From Massilia frigida (lineage in GTDB: Bacteria > Pseudomonadota > Gammaproteobacteria > Burkholderiales > Burkholderiaceae_D), in the NCBI RefSeq assembly GCF_011682175.1, contig NZ_WHJG01000020.1, positions 62,001 through 126,000 of the forward strand: a stretch of 64,000 nucleotides of DNA. Direction: 5' to 3'. Shown here piece after piece: positions 43,109-52,005 of the stretch. The notes under the pieces are model-generated. The model was not told the origin of the DNA and made no database searches. It saw only the letters and a program-made list of their open reading frames with translations. Position numbers and translations under genes: made by a program. Within the stretch, counting starts at the first letter, position 1. Each line of letters starts with the position of its first letter.

Positions 43109-44458
43109 ATGGCTGGTGTGCCAGGCTCGGGCATCCGGCCGGCACTGCGAAGCGCGCGAGCGGCAGCGGTTTTCGTCCTCTCCCCGCCAACCCGCCCCGA
43201 TACCATTTCTATTGCAACTTGTTGCTTGGACATGGCGCGCAAAATCATGCACGACGCCAATTGCCACAAGAACAAGGCGACGATCATGGCGCCGGTCAAC
43301 GAGTTCCTGGCCATGCTCGACCAACGCACCGGCGAGGAAGTGCGGATCGCCGCCGCCCGCGCCGATACCGCGTTCTGGGTCGCCGTTGCGGTGCTTGGCG
43401 TGTCGCTGTGCCTGTCGCTGGTCACCGTGCTGATGATCTACCGGCACATCAAGGTTGGCTTCACCCACGCGATCGATACCGCCAGCAAGATCGCCTCGGG
43501 TGACCTGAACGGCGAGACGGCGGAACAACGCAGCGACGAGGTCGGCCAGCTGCTGCACAGCATGAACACCATCAGCACCAACCTGAGACAGACCGTGCAA
43601 AAAATTCGCGCCAGTTCCGACGAGATATCGGCCGCCACCCACGACATCGCGGCCGGCAACGCCGATCTGTCGGCGCGCACGGAATCGCAGGCCAGTTCGC
43701 TGGAAGAAACCGCCTCCTCCATGGAAGAGCTGACCGGCACCGTCAAGCAAAATGCCGACAACGCCCGGCAAGCCAACCTGCTCGCCTCGTCCGCGTCCGA
43801 GGTTGCCATCAAGGGCGGCGCGGTCGTTTCGCAGGTGGTCGATACGATGGGCTCAATCAACGAATCGGCCCGGAAAATTGTCGACATCATCAGCGTGATC
43901 GACAGTATTGCGTTCCAGACCAATATCCTCGCGCTCAACGCGGCAGTGGAAGCGGCACGCGCCGGCGAACAGGGGCGCGGCTTTGCGGTCGTGGCGTCGG
44001 AAGTGCGCAATCTGGCGCAACGTTCCGCCGGTGCGGCCAAAGAAATCAAGGCCTTGATCAATGATTCGGTCGACAAGGTGGACCTGGGCAGCAAGCTGGT
44101 CGATCACGCGGGCGCGACCATGAACGAAGTGGTGGCCAGTATCCAGCGCGTGTCCACCATCGTGGGCGAGATCGCCACGGCCAGCCAGGAACAGTCATCG
44201 GGCATCGAGCAGGTCAACCAGGCCATCGTCCAGATGGACTCGCTTGTGCAAAGCAATTCTTCGCTGGTGGAACAGGCTGCGGCGGCCGCCGAATCGCTGG
44301 AAGAGCAAGCCGGCAATCTGGTCGAGACGGTCAATATCTTCAAGGTCGACGCGCTGGGCGAGCAATATCGTGCGCCCGGCCGGATGCGCGCGGCGCGGCA
44401 GGATGGCGCCGTCGCGGCCCGCAAGAAGTCGCCGCCCGTGCTGATCGGCTCCGACTAG
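43109..44458 (+). CDS. Methyl-accepting chemotaxis protein, N-terminally truncated
   Basis: A 449-codon frame. It has one transmembrane helix (about 93-112, [20 protein letters not shown]), a HAMP domain ([20 protein letters not shown]), and a complete MCP signalling domain with the hairpin tip [20 protein letters not shown] and methylation-type segments. The first transmembrane helix and most of the periplasmic sensor are missing. The stretch [20 protein letters not shown] looks like the last helix of a four-helix-bundle sensor. The residues before about 42 are not protein-like and abut the ClpS gene start. It is probably a 5'-deleted receptor. If made, it would signal without a normal sensor. 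Confidence 0.75.
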   Translation: MAGVPGSGIRPALRSARAAAVFVLSPPTRPDTISIATCCLDMARKIMHDANCHKNKATIMAPVNEFLAMLDQRTGEEVRIAAARADTAFWVAVAVLGVSLCLSLVTVLMIYRHIKVGFTHAIDTASKIASGDLNGETAEQRSDEVGQLLHSMNTISTNLRQTVQKIRASSDEISAATHDIAAGNADLSARTESQASSLEETASSMEELTGTVKQNADNARQANLLASSASEVAIKGGAVVSQVVDTMGSINESARKIVDIISVIDSIAFQTNILALNAAVEAARAGEQGRGFAVVASEVRNLAQRSAGAAKEIKALINDSVDKVDLGSKLVDHAGATMNEVVASIQRVSTIVGEIATASQEQSSGIEQVNQAIVQMDSLVQSNSSLVEQAAAAAESLEEQAGNLVETVNIFKVDALGEQYRAPGRMRAARQDGAVAARKKSPPVLIGSD

Positions 44459-44982
44459 GTCGACAAGCCAGCGGCGCTCGCAGCCGCCGGCTCAGGAGCG
44501 CCCGGCGGCGCGGCCGGTATGCCATTGCGCGCACGCATAAAGGCGATGACGCGCGCGGTGCTGGCGATCTGGTCCTTGAAGGCCCCGGCCTTCGACCTCC
44601 AGCGGTAGGTGCGTCCACCGGTGCGGACGGTAATCAAATGGCGTTTTGTTCCGCGGATGAGCACGCTCCCAAAGATCGACCCGAGTGCCAGAGCGCCGAC
44701 CGGGATGCGAGTGCCGGCTTCAACCGAACCGAATACGAAGATCGCAATAATGCCGGCCACCAGCAAGGCACCGAACAGCATCGGGATAAGCGCCCACGTC
44801 ACCGCGTAGGTGATCGTGGCGTCCTGCTCAAGGGGAATGCGGGCCATTTCATACCCATATTTGCGTTTCACCACATAGATTGCGTGGGTCCGGATGATGG
44901 CGATTTGCTTGAAGTGCTTCGCATACTCATCGGAATGAACGAGCGTGGCGATCGTCAGGTCTTCGGTCTGGATGTCGGACAT
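44455..44982 (-). CDS. Hypothetical membrane protein (175 aa), DUF6232-like
   Basis: A 175-residue protein with two adjacent hydrophobic segments (about 62-82 [20 protein letters not shown] and 90-108 [13 protein letters not shown]). The flanking soluble parts are [20 protein letters not shown] before and [19 protein letters not shown] after, a pattern of the PH-like bacterial membrane proteins grouped as DUF6232. The function is unknown. The 3' end overlaps the 3' end of the chemoreceptor by 4 bp (convergent). Confidence 0.6.
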   Translation of the reverse strand: MSDIQTEDLTIATLVHSDEYAKHFKQIAIIRTHAIYVVKRKYGYEMARIPLEQDATITYAVTWALIPMLFGALLVAGIIAIFVFGSVEAGTRIPVGALALGSIFGSVLIRGTKRHLITVRTGGRTYRWRSKAGAFKDQIASTARVIAFMRARNGIPAAPPGAPEPAAASAAGLST

Positions 44983-45012
44983 TGGCAGGGCAGCTAGATA
45001 TTCGATACAACA

Positions 45013-45189
45013 TTATATTCCTGAATGCAACGCCGACCCAAGCATGTTGCGGCGCTTAACCGTATCGATCCGTTGCTGGGATAAGTTGGCGCATGCGAGA
45101 TGATCGCCCACGCCTGGCGGGGTCGCGTTGAAGGTTTCTTGCAGCACATAGTCGAGCTGAACGCACCGATTGCTGTTCGTGCTTTTCAT
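45013..45189 (-). CDS. Possible small protein after the ADP-ribosylglycohydrolase
   Basis: A 58-codon frame starting with an ATG that overlaps the TGA of the glycohydrolase gene (ATGA), beginning MKSTNSNRCVQLDYVLQETF and ending NMLGSALHSGI. The coupling suggests a real gene, but the Shine-Dalgarno sequence is weak, no family is recognised and codon use is unremarkable. It could be a small partner of the hydrolase or a chance frame. Confidence 0.35.
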   Translation of the reverse strand: MKSTNSNRCVQLDYVLQETFNATPPGVGDHLACANLSQQRIDTVKRRNMLGSALHSGI

Positions 45190-46145
45190 CCGCCGTGGTC
45201 CCTTGTACGCCACGCCAGAAGCGCATCGACCAGATGCCCGTACAAGTTGCTACCTCTGAGCTGTTCACGCCAGCGCGCGGGTATGCCGTGGATGCCGAGG
45301 CGTACACCCGCAATTCCGCCGGCGATGCAGGCGGTGGTGTCGGTGTCGTTGCCCAGGCTGACCGCCGCGCGCACCACCTCTTCATATGTGCCTGCGGCCT
45401 GCACCAGACGCGCCGAGCGTAGCGAGTCGACCACGTAGCCGGAGCCGCCGCCAGCAGGAGGATCGTCCGGGCGCACCGCCCATTCCAGTTCTTCCAGCGC
45501 CTCCGGCATGGACGCGTAAATGGCACGCAGCGCCGCCACCGCATCGCCCCAAGGATCGCTCGATACCGCCAGCTCGCGCCGCGCCCACAGGCAGTACAGC
45601 GCGCAGCACACTTGAGAGCGCAGATGGCCATGGGTGGGCAGGGATTGCTGGTGGGCGTCATGGACGAGGCTGGCGTCGGACCCGCGGTGCCACAGCGCCA
45701 GCGGCAAGACGCGCATCAGCGATCCATTGCCGTTGTCGTACTGGCCGCACGGGCCCGCCTGTGCGGACGGCGTGCCGGAACGCAGTGCGCGCAAGGCGGT
45801 ACCGGTGCTCACGCCGACATCGAACACCACCCCATCGACCGCCATATAACCGTCGTCATACCAAGCGAGCAGGCGCGCGCCGACGTCATGCAGGTCGAGG
45901 CTGCCACGGTCGAGCAGCGAGGCCAGCAGGCATAATGCGTGGGCGCCGTCGTCGGACCACGTTCCTGGCGCCACTCCCTGATGTGAACGCGGGAATCGTG
46001 GCGGCGGCGTGAAGTCGATCAGGGCGGCCGGTGGAATATCGGCAGGCGTGTGAAACTCGTAGGGAACGCCCAGTGCATCGCCGACCAGCAGGCCGACGAT
46101 GCCGCCGGCGAGCCGTTCCTGGTAGGTCGGCTGGCGCTGCGTCAT
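45186..46145 (-). CDS. ADP-ribosylglycohydrolase family protein (DraG-like)
   Basis: A 319-residue enzyme expected to remove ADP-ribose from proteins or nucleic acids. Metal-binding motifs are visible: GVAPGTWSDDGAHALCLLAS (Thr/Ser-Asp-Asp group) and the C-terminal AAVSLGNDTDTTACIAGGIA (D-x-D-T-T). The N-terminus RLAGGIVGLLVGDALGVPYE is typical. The middle of the first motif reads WSDDGA rather than the usual DDT, which may alter metal binding. In toxin-rich regions such hydrolases can act as immunity enzymes against ADP-ribosyltransferase effectors, but no such toxin is nearby. The start at 46145 is chosen because the upstream residues are not family-like. Confidence 0.8.
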   Translation of the reverse strand: MTQRQPTYQERLAGGIVGLLVGDALGVPYEFHTPADIPPAALIDFTPPPRFPRSHQGVAPGTWSDDGAHALCLLASLLDRGSLDLHDVGARLLAWYDDGYMAVDGVVFDVGVSTGTALRALRSGTPSAQAGPCGQYDNGNGSLMRVLPLALWHRGSDASLVHDAHQQSLPTHGHLRSQVCCALYCLWARRELAVSSDPWGDAVAALRAIYASMPEALEELEWAVRPDDPPAGGGSGYVVDSLRSARLVQAAGTYEEVVRAAVSLGNDTDTTACIAGGIAGVRLGIHGIPARWREQLRGSNLYGHLVDALLAWRTRDHGG

Positions 46146-46312
46146 GGGCGCGTGCCTGCGGGCAAAAAGGACATCGGTACAGTTTTCTCTCGTCGAATGA
46201 AGCGCGGATTGTCTTGAAAATGCTGGCAGACGGCAAGAGAAAATTAAAATCAAGCAAGATGACGACCGCAGCCGGACGTTGTCCGGCGCGGCCTGCTCAG
46301 CGTAACGTGCAC

Positions 46313-46954
46313 TCAGGCAGCGCCGGAGGCATCATTGGCCGCCTTGACGGGAGCGGCTGCCGACATGCCATCCTTCTCCCAGCGGTCGAAGGTGGCCATG
46401 ATGGCGTCCCGGGTTTTCTGGCTCAGTTCGGGCAGGGTTCCACCGAGCGCCTCGGCGGCTTCGTCGAAGCCTTCCTCCACGGCAGCGCGGATCGCGGCCA
46501 GCTTGGATGGATCGTCGCCGATCGCGCCCTTGGCCATATTCAGGATCCGTTCGGACACCTTGGCAACGCCGAACTCGCCGTCTTCGGCGGTGGCGGCCTT
46601 GGCCGCTTCGATGGTTTCCGGGTCGGCACTGAGCTTTTGCTCGCCGCTGACGACCTTCGACAGGTTCAGGCCCTGCTGCTCGACGGCGGGCAGGATCAGG
46701 TTGATGACTTCCTGCGCCTGGCGGTCGGACTCGGCCAGCAAGGCGTCCAGGTCCGGCGGCGCCTGGGCTGCGGCGGCGGCCGCGCGCGGCACGCCATAGG
46801 TCAGCGGCGCTTGTTCCGGCCCGCTCAGGGTCACCTTGTCGGTCTTGACGCTGCCTTCAGCCTGGGCGCTATCGGCCGGCCGGCGGCTGGTTTCTCGTGG
46901 CCCAATGGGTGTGGCGCCGCCTGACGGTGTTGTGTTGGAAATGGTAATACTCAT
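46313..46954 (-). CDS. Hypothetical protein (213 aa)
   Basis: A 213-residue protein with a disordered, Pro/Ser/Thr-rich N-terminus (SNTTPSGGATPIGPRETSRR) followed by helical segments (PPDLDALLAESDRQAQEVIN, then IRAAVEEGFDEAAEALGG). The pattern resembles DUF5610-like or flagellin/secreted coiled proteins, but I cannot name the family. No signal peptide is present. The ATG at 46954 is preceded by AGGAGAGG, a good ribosome-binding site, and is preferred over one seven codons upstream. It lies alone; the 228 bp upstream to 47182 hold a hairpin only. Confidence 0.5.
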   Translation of the reverse strand: MSITISNTTPSGGATPIGPRETSRRPADSAQAEGSVKTDKVTLSGPEQAPLTYGVPRAAAAAAQAPPDLDALLAESDRQAQEVINLILPAVEQQGLNLSKVVSGEQKLSADPETIEAAKAATAEDGEFGVAKVSERILNMAKGAIGDDPSKLAAIRAAVEEGFDEAAEALGGTLPELSQKTRDAIMATFDRWEKDGMSAAAPVKAANDASGAA

Positions 46955-47101
46955 GACCTCTCCTCCTTGGCGCATTGCACGCCGTAACGTTAGATCTTCA
47001 TAGGCGAAAGACGGCAGTGCGCCGTGCTCGTTAATGATTAACGGCAGGATTGGTCAAAAGTTGAATTTTCAATCAGCGATTTCAAATCCCGGGACATGCA
47101 G

Positions 47102-47130
47102 ATGGCCGGGACAAGGAACATCCCGGCCAT
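47102..47130. terminator. Perfect 10-bp hairpin
   Basis: atggccggga (47102-47111) pairs with tcccggccat (47121-47130) across a 9-nt loop. It lies about 50 bp beyond the stop of the minus-strand gene at 47183-47695 and probably ends its transcript, although the T-run typical of intrinsic terminators is missing. Confidence 0.5.
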
Positions 47131-47182
47131 TATGGATGAGTAAACCATCCCGCTGCGCGCCCTCATGATCAAGACGGCCGCT

Positions 47183-47695
47183 TTACGCCAGATTCAGCGT
47201 CCAGGTGGTCACGCCTTCATCGTCATCGGTGGACAGCGCCACATCCTGGGTCCAGCTGGCAATGTAGGTCCAGGCGGTATCTTCCAGCCATGCCAGGGTA
47301 TCGAAACTGGTGGCGCGCAGGCGAATGAATTTGACGTACAGATCGATGTTATCCTTGATCCACATATCATCGCCATTAATGCGCAATTGAATCTGCAAAT
47401 GGCCGTTCAAGCCATGTGAAAACTCGAATCCGTAGCCCGGATACGGCATCGGAATCATTCCTATGCCGGGTGGCAATTCCGGCGTCAGGTCGTTTCTGCG
47501 AGGCAGTTTGGCCGGCCCGCTGTAATTGTAGCTACGGCTGTCGCCGCGTTCATGGTCATCCACATCCGCATAATCCAGGTTCAACACCCGGATTTCTTTC
47601 CCATTGCGTAAAACGGTGGCTTGCACCAGGTTATCGGTCCCGGCATTGGGAACATTTTTGGTCGCGGCGACCAAGCCGATTGATCCGATCCACAT
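47183..47695 (-). CDS. Hypothetical protein (170 aa)
   Basis: A 170-residue protein that I do not recognise. It starts MWIGSIGLVAATKNVPNAGT and contains RVLNLDYADVDDHERGDSRS, PGYGFEFSHGLNGHLQIQL and TTWTLNLA at the end, suggesting a beta-sandwich. There is no signal peptide, and the N-terminal Trp-Ile-Gly is reminiscent of small phage- or secretion-related proteins, but that is not evidence of function. The ATG at 47695 has a perfect AGGAGG 6 bp upstream and is preferred to a longer frame. It is monocistronic. Confidence 0.55.
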   Translation of the reverse strand: MWIGSIGLVAATKNVPNAGTDNLVQATVLRNGKEIRVLNLDYADVDDHERGDSRSYNYSGPAKLPRRNDLTPELPPGIGMIPMPYPGYGFEFSHGLNGHLQIQLRINGDDMWIKDNIDLYVKFIRLRATSFDTLAWLEDTAWTYIASWTQDVALSTDDDEGVTTWTLNLA

Positions 47696-47948
47696 AATAA
47701 CCTCCTCAGAATAAATAGCGGTAAGCATGTGCTTTCTTTAGGAAAAGCTTCATGCGAAGGCGGAATGATCGGATGCAAACCCAATAAAACAGGGGATTAC
47801 CGCCAACCACCCTCATCCATTATTCTGTGGAGTTCAATGCCGGTGTTTGCGCCACATTAATCGCCGGTCAGCGCTCTGGCGACGCCGCCAGCATCGATGC
47901 TGGACACCGATACATAAAGCAGAGTGAAACGATTCTGAGGCCGGATTG

Positions 47949-49100
47949 TTACTTAAAATTGAATTCTTGCGAAAACGAAAATGGCGCCGCTGCGCCATCG
48001 ACCAGGCGTGGCGCAAACTGTCCCGCGCGGTAATATTTTGCAAGCGCCGCCTGGAACAGCCCCGCGGCTTCAAAGCTCTCCCCGTTGGCACTGGTGACGC
48101 GCTCGGGGACCAGGTTGCTGCGCGTCACGGCCACCTCGCTCACCTTGCCGGCCTGATCCACCGTGACGGTCAAGCTGACCGTACCGACGACCTGACGCAT
48201 GGTCAGCAGCGTGGGGACAGTGACCATGGCCTTGCCGGAAGTAAAACCCGATACGCGCTGTAATGTTACTGGCTCACGCGACTCGAACTGGCCCGCGTAG
48301 GCCGACTGCGTCACACTGTTCCTCAACAACACGGCATCGCTCACCTTGGCGTCGACAATCGCATGGCTGATGACCCAGGCGTTGTCGCAGGCTTCCTGCA
48401 TGGAAGTGGCCAGCCGGCCCTTGTAGGCATAATGGTTCGCGAGAATAGCGGCATCGGCCGCCGGCAGGCTGGCCGACAGTCGTTGGAACGCGGCCATCAC
48501 CCGGCTCGAGCGTATCTTGCTTGCGGACTTGTCGTCCTCGGACGGCGCGTTGGAATTAGCCAGTCCACGCACATACGCGGCGGCGATGACGCGGGCAAGG
48601 CGGTCCTTGTGCTCCTCGATCAGCGCGTGCCGCCTGTCGTCGAGCAGCGCATGTGTCTCCGCCTCGCTGCGGGTTTGACAGCCCTGGCGGGGCGTGCCGT
48701 ACACCGGATTCATCGTCCCCATCCGAAACAGCACGGACATATCCTGATCGTCCATGACCTCGTGCGAGTAGAACATGGTACGGTGATAATGTTTCAGCCA
48801 ACTGCGCACCAGGTCTTCCTGCGTGGGCTCCGCATTGGCGCTCAGCCATGCCTGCATGTCATCCCGGTACGCCTTTTGTTCGGCGAGCCGGGCCAGGATG
48901 GCCGATGCAAACTGCTGTCCGTGCGCGTCGGCAATCAGCCCGGTAACGGACGACTGGTCGTTCCCATCGCTGCCCACCTGTTTTTCCAGGATCTGCAGGA
49001 ACTGCCCGGTGTCCGGCGTCGCTGCGGCAGAGGCCGCCAGTGCTGTCATGGAGAGGAAGAAGGAGGCAAGCAGGCGGGCCGGGCGGAGTCGTAGGTTCAT
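47949..49100 (-). CDS. Secreted hypothetical protein with TonB-C-like domain
   Basis: A 383-residue protein with a signal peptide (RLLASFFLSMTALAASAAAT). The middle is helical with few recognisable features and two cysteines. The last ~100 residues (VVGTVSLTVTVDQAGKVSEV, then FQAALAKYYRAGQFAPRLVD) resemble the C-terminal domain of energy-transducer TonB-type proteins, which here lacks the N-terminal anchor and proline-rich region. It is probably a periplasmic protein of unknown role. The ATG at 49100 begins the signal peptide. It lies 108 bp from the carbonic anhydrase gene and is read in the same direction, but probably from its own promoter. Confidence 0.55.
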   Translation of the reverse strand: MNLRLRPARLLASFFLSMTALAASAAATPDTGQFLQILEKQVGSDGNDQSSVTGLIADAHGQQFASAILARLAEQKAYRDDMQAWLSANAEPTQEDLVRSWLKHYHRTMFYSHEVMDDQDMSVLFRMGTMNPVYGTPRQGCQTRSEAETHALLDDRRHALIEEHKDRLARVIAAAYVRGLANSNAPSEDDKSASKIRSSRVMAAFQRLSASLPAADAAILANHYAYKGRLATSMQEACDNAWVISHAIVDAKVSDAVLLRNSVTQSAYAGQFESREPVTLQRVSGFTSGKAMVTVPTLLTMRQVVGTVSLTVTVDQAGKVSEVAVTRSNLVPERVTSANGESFEAAGLFQAALAKYYRAGQFAPRLVDGAAAPFSFSQEFNFK

Positions 49101-49208
49101 GTGCGGCCTTGAGGCGGGAATGGGCAAGCCCTCGACTGTGCCATCGAAAATTCTTTTGTGCAACTTTAATACGGAAACGCGGCCAGCACGGTGACCTTGC
49201 GGCGTACC

Positions 49209-49895
49209 TTACGGCGTGCCGGCCGGCAGCACCCGGCCCTTGACCGCATCGATCGGGCACACCATCGGCAAAAACTGTTGCTGGCGTGCCGAATAGGCCA
49301 TCAGCGCGCCGCTGTCGATATCGAAATACCAGCCGTGCAGCACCAGCTTGCCCTCCTCCACCCTGCGCTTGACCCACGGGTAGGTCAGCAGGTTGTCGAG
49401 CGACTGCAAGATGCTGGCCTGTTCACACGCCTTGTGCCGTTCTTCCGAACTCTTGTGCGCCAGGTCGCGCATGACGCGCACCCGCACCGGTTCGGCGATG
49501 CGCATCCAGCGCTCGACAAACCCGGTTTCGCGCTGCTCCGCTGACAGCGGCTGCGGCGCCAGCAAGGCGCGGATGCCGCCGCAGCGCGCATGCCCGAGCA
49601 CGATCACCCGCAGCACTTCCAGGTTGCAGATGGCGAACTCGATGGCCGAACTGACGCCGGGCGGCGCGTCCGGCGTGCAGGGCGGCACCAGATTGGCGAT
49701 ATTGCGCACCACGAACATGTCGCCCGGACCGCTGCCCGTCAGCAGCATCGGATCGACCCGCGAATCGCAGCAGCCGATCAGCAAGGTGCTGGGACGCTGT
49801 CCGCCGCGCAAAGTGTCGTAGACGCCATGGTCTTCGCTGAAATACTGCTGCTGGAAGCGGCTGAAACCGCGTACGAACTTCTCGATGTCTTGCAT
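49209..49895 (-). CDS. Beta-class carbonic anhydrase
   Basis: A 228-residue enzyme interconverting CO2 and bicarbonate in the cytoplasm. Zinc ligands and the catalytic Asp-Arg dyad are visible: LLIGCCDSRVDPMLL (Cys, Asp, Arg) and VIVLGHARCGGIRAL (His and Cys). Family segments RNIANLVPPC and SSAIEFAICNLEVL are also present. It starts 12 bp after the Crp/Fnr gene and is the last gene of the narK1-narK2-crp/fnr-can operon, which suggests expression in nitrate respiration, perhaps to manage CO2 or pH during denitrification (inference). Confidence 0.93.
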   Translation of the reverse strand: MQDIEKFVRGFSRFQQQYFSEDHGVYDTLRGGQRPSTLLIGCCDSRVDPMLLTGSGPGDMFVVRNIANLVPPCTPDAPPGVSSAIEFAICNLEVLRVIVLGHARCGGIRALLAPQPLSAEQRETGFVERWMRIAEPVRVRVMRDLAHKSSEERHKACEQASILQSLDNLLTYPWVKRRVEEGKLVLHGWYFDIDSGALMAYSARQQQFLPMVCPIDAVKGRVLPAGTP

Positions 49896-49907
49896 GGCCT
49901 GCTCCGT

Positions 49908-50588
49908 TCAGCCGGCGTGCTTGCGCAAGCCGTCGATATTCATGATCGTCACATTCCTGCCCTGCACGCCGATCAGGCCATGCATGGTCAGGTCGCCCAA
50001 GATGCGCGAAAAATGCTCCGGCGTCAGGTTCAGGCGCGACGCCACCACCGCTTTGCTGACCGGCAGGGTCAGCTGCGCACCCTGCCCGGTCGCCTCGTCC
50101 TGCAACAGGTAGCCGATCACGCGCTGGGTGCCCGACTGCAAGGCGACCGATTCCAGGTCGCAGATCAAGCCATGCATGCGCCGGCTCAGCCCGGCCAGCA
50201 TCTTGCGCGCGAAACCGGGGTCGTGCGCGATGCCATCGAACACCGCTTCCTTGGTCACATGCAGCAGCAGCGAATCGGCCAGCGCCGTGGCCGAGACGAT
50301 GTAGGGCTTTTCCATGAACATCAGCGCTTCGCCGAAACTGTGTCCGGGGCCGATCAGCTCGATGATCTTTTCGGCCCCGTTGGCCACCCCGGCGGCCAGC
50401 TTGACCTGGCCGAAAATGACCAGGTGAAAGCCCTTGCAGGTATCGCCACGCTGGAAAATGATCTCGCCGCGCGCCGCATGGCGCTCGCTGGTGCCGGCGG
50501 CGATGGCATCGAGTTCGCTTGGCGACATCGCATCGAACAGCGGCAGCCGCGCCAGGAAGGTCTGCGGCGAAAATCGGTTCTTTTCCAT
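49908..50588 (-). CDS. Crp/Fnr-family regulator, probably DNR-like NO/anaerobic regulator
   Basis: A 226-residue regulator: N-terminal cyclic-nucleotide-like beta-roll (RHAARGEIIFQRGDTCKGFH, GHSFGEALMFMEKPYIVSAT), dimer helix, and a C-terminal helix-turn-helix. In the recognition helix LTPEHFSRIL the Glu, Ser and Arg that read TTGAT half-sites in FNR are conserved. The four-cysteine cluster of FNR is absent (only two Cys, neither in an N-terminal group), so it does not sense oxygen through 4Fe-4S. A DNR/NnrR-type haem sensor of NO is likelier. It is encoded after narK2 (14 bp) and before carbonic anhydrase (12 bp). The ATG at 50588 is chosen by family fit. Confidence 0.85.
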   Translation of the reverse strand: MEKNRFSPQTFLARLPLFDAMSPSELDAIAAGTSERHAARGEIIFQRGDTCKGFHLVIFGQVKLAAGVANGAEKIIELIGPGHSFGEALMFMEKPYIVSATALADSLLLHVTKEAVFDGIAHDPGFARKMLAGLSRRMHGLICDLESVALQSGTQRVIGYLLQDEATGQGAQLTLPVSKAVVASRLNLTPEHFSRILGDLTMHGLIGVQGRNVTIMNIDGLRKHAG

Positions 50589-50602
50589 GGCCGCTCCTGC
50601 TG

Positions 50603-51988
50603 TCAGCAAGGCATGTCCGCATTGCGCCGCGCGTAGCACCACCACGTGACCACGATGCAGCTAACGTAAAACCCGACGAAGCCCCACAGCGCCGCGTCCG
50701 GACCGCCGGTCAGGGCGATCGAGGTGCCGTAGCACTTGGGAATGAAGAACGCGCCATAGGCCGCCACCGCCGAGGTGAAACCGAGTACCGCCGCACCTTC
50801 CTTGTTCGCGTCGACAATCGCCTGTTCCTTGGCGGCATGGCCCTTGCCCTCGGCGGCGCGCTGGCGCTCGGTCAGGAAAATCACGGGAATCATGCGGAAG
50901 GTCGAGGCATTGCCCACGCCCGTGCCAGCAAACAGCAGCATGAACATCCAGAAAAAGCCGGTGAAGTTGCCGGCCACGCCACCATGCGGCAGGAACTGGA
51001 TCACGCCGACCACGGCCAAGATCATCATGACGAAGGTCCACAGGGTCACTTTTGCGCCGCCCAGCTTGTCGGCCACGATGCCGCCCACCACCCGTGCCAG
51101 CGCCCCGACCAGCGGGCCAAGGAAAGCGTAATCGAGCGGATTGACATCCGGAAACTGGGTCTTGATCAGCAGCGGAAAGCCGGCCGAGTAACCGATGAAG
51201 GAACCGAAGGTGCCCGTGTACAGCCAGCACATCAGCCAGTTATGCTTGCGCTTGAAAATGATGGCCTGTTCCGAAAACGAGGCCTTGGCCGAGGCCAGGT
51301 CGTTCATCCCGAACCATGACGCGACCGCGGTCAGCGCAATGAAGGGCACCCAGATGAAACCGGCGTTCTGCAGCCACATGGCCTTGTGCGCGTCGCCCTT
51401 GACCCATTGCTGCGCCTCGCCGCCGAACGCGCCGAACACGCCGGCGGTAATCACCAGCGGCACCACGAACTGCACCGCCGACACGCCCAGGTTGCCCAGG
51501 CCGGCATTCATGCCCAGCGCGTAGCCCTTCTGCGCCTTGGGATAGAAGAAGCTGATATTCGCCATCGACGAGGCAAAATTGCCGCCGCCGAAGCCGCACA
51601 GCAAGGCCAGGATCAGCATGATCGGGTAGCTGGTCTCGACGTCCTGCACCGCGAAACCGATGCCGATGGCGGGAATGAGCAACGAGGCGGTCGAGATCGT
51701 GGTCCATTTGCGCCCGCCGAAAATCGGCACCATGAAGGAATAAAAGATGCGCAAGGTCGCGCCGGACAAGCCCGGCAGCGCGGTCAGCCAGAACAGCTGG
51801 TTGGTGCTGTACTTGAAGCCGATATTGGGCAGGTTGACCACGACCACGCTCCACACCATCCAGACGGCGAAGGCGAACATCAGCGCCGGGATCGAAATCC
51901 ACAGGTTGCGGTTGGCGGTCGCCTTGCCGCTCTTTTGCCAGAAGGCCGGCACTTCCGGCTCCCAGGTGGCGATCACATATTTACTCAT
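50603..51988 (-). CDS. narK2: Nitrate/nitrite transporter, NarK2 type
   Basis: A 461-residue MFS transporter with about 12 helices. Signature segments of the NarK group are visible: VWMVWSVVVVNLPNIGFKYS, CGFGGGNFASSMANISFFYP (first nitrate signature), GMNAGLGNLGVSAVQF, and VSGVV-equivalent GFTSAVAAYGAFFIP near the C-terminus. This length and pattern match the type-II NarK that exchanges nitrate for nitrite. It follows narK1 by 17 bp. In many denitrifiers the two are fused; here they are separate genes in one operon. Confidence 0.9.
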   Translation of the reverse strand: MSKYVIATWEPEVPAFWQKSGKATANRNLWISIPALMFAFAVWMVWSVVVVNLPNIGFKYSTNQLFWLTALPGLSGATLRIFYSFMVPIFGGRKWTTISTASLLIPAIGIGFAVQDVETSYPIMLILALLCGFGGGNFASSMANISFFYPKAQKGYALGMNAGLGNLGVSAVQFVVPLVITAGVFGAFGGEAQQWVKGDAHKAMWLQNAGFIWVPFIALTAVASWFGMNDLASAKASFSEQAIIFKRKHNWLMCWLYTGTFGSFIGYSAGFPLLIKTQFPDVNPLDYAFLGPLVGALARVVGGIVADKLGGAKVTLWTFVMMILAVVGVIQFLPHGGVAGNFTGFFWMFMLLFAGTGVGNASTFRMIPVIFLTERQRAAEGKGHAAKEQAIVDANKEGAAVLGFTSAVAAYGAFFIPKCYGTSIALTGGPDAALWGFVGFYVSCIVVTWWCYARRNADMPC

Positions 51989-52005
51989 TTGATTTCTCCT
52001 TTAAA

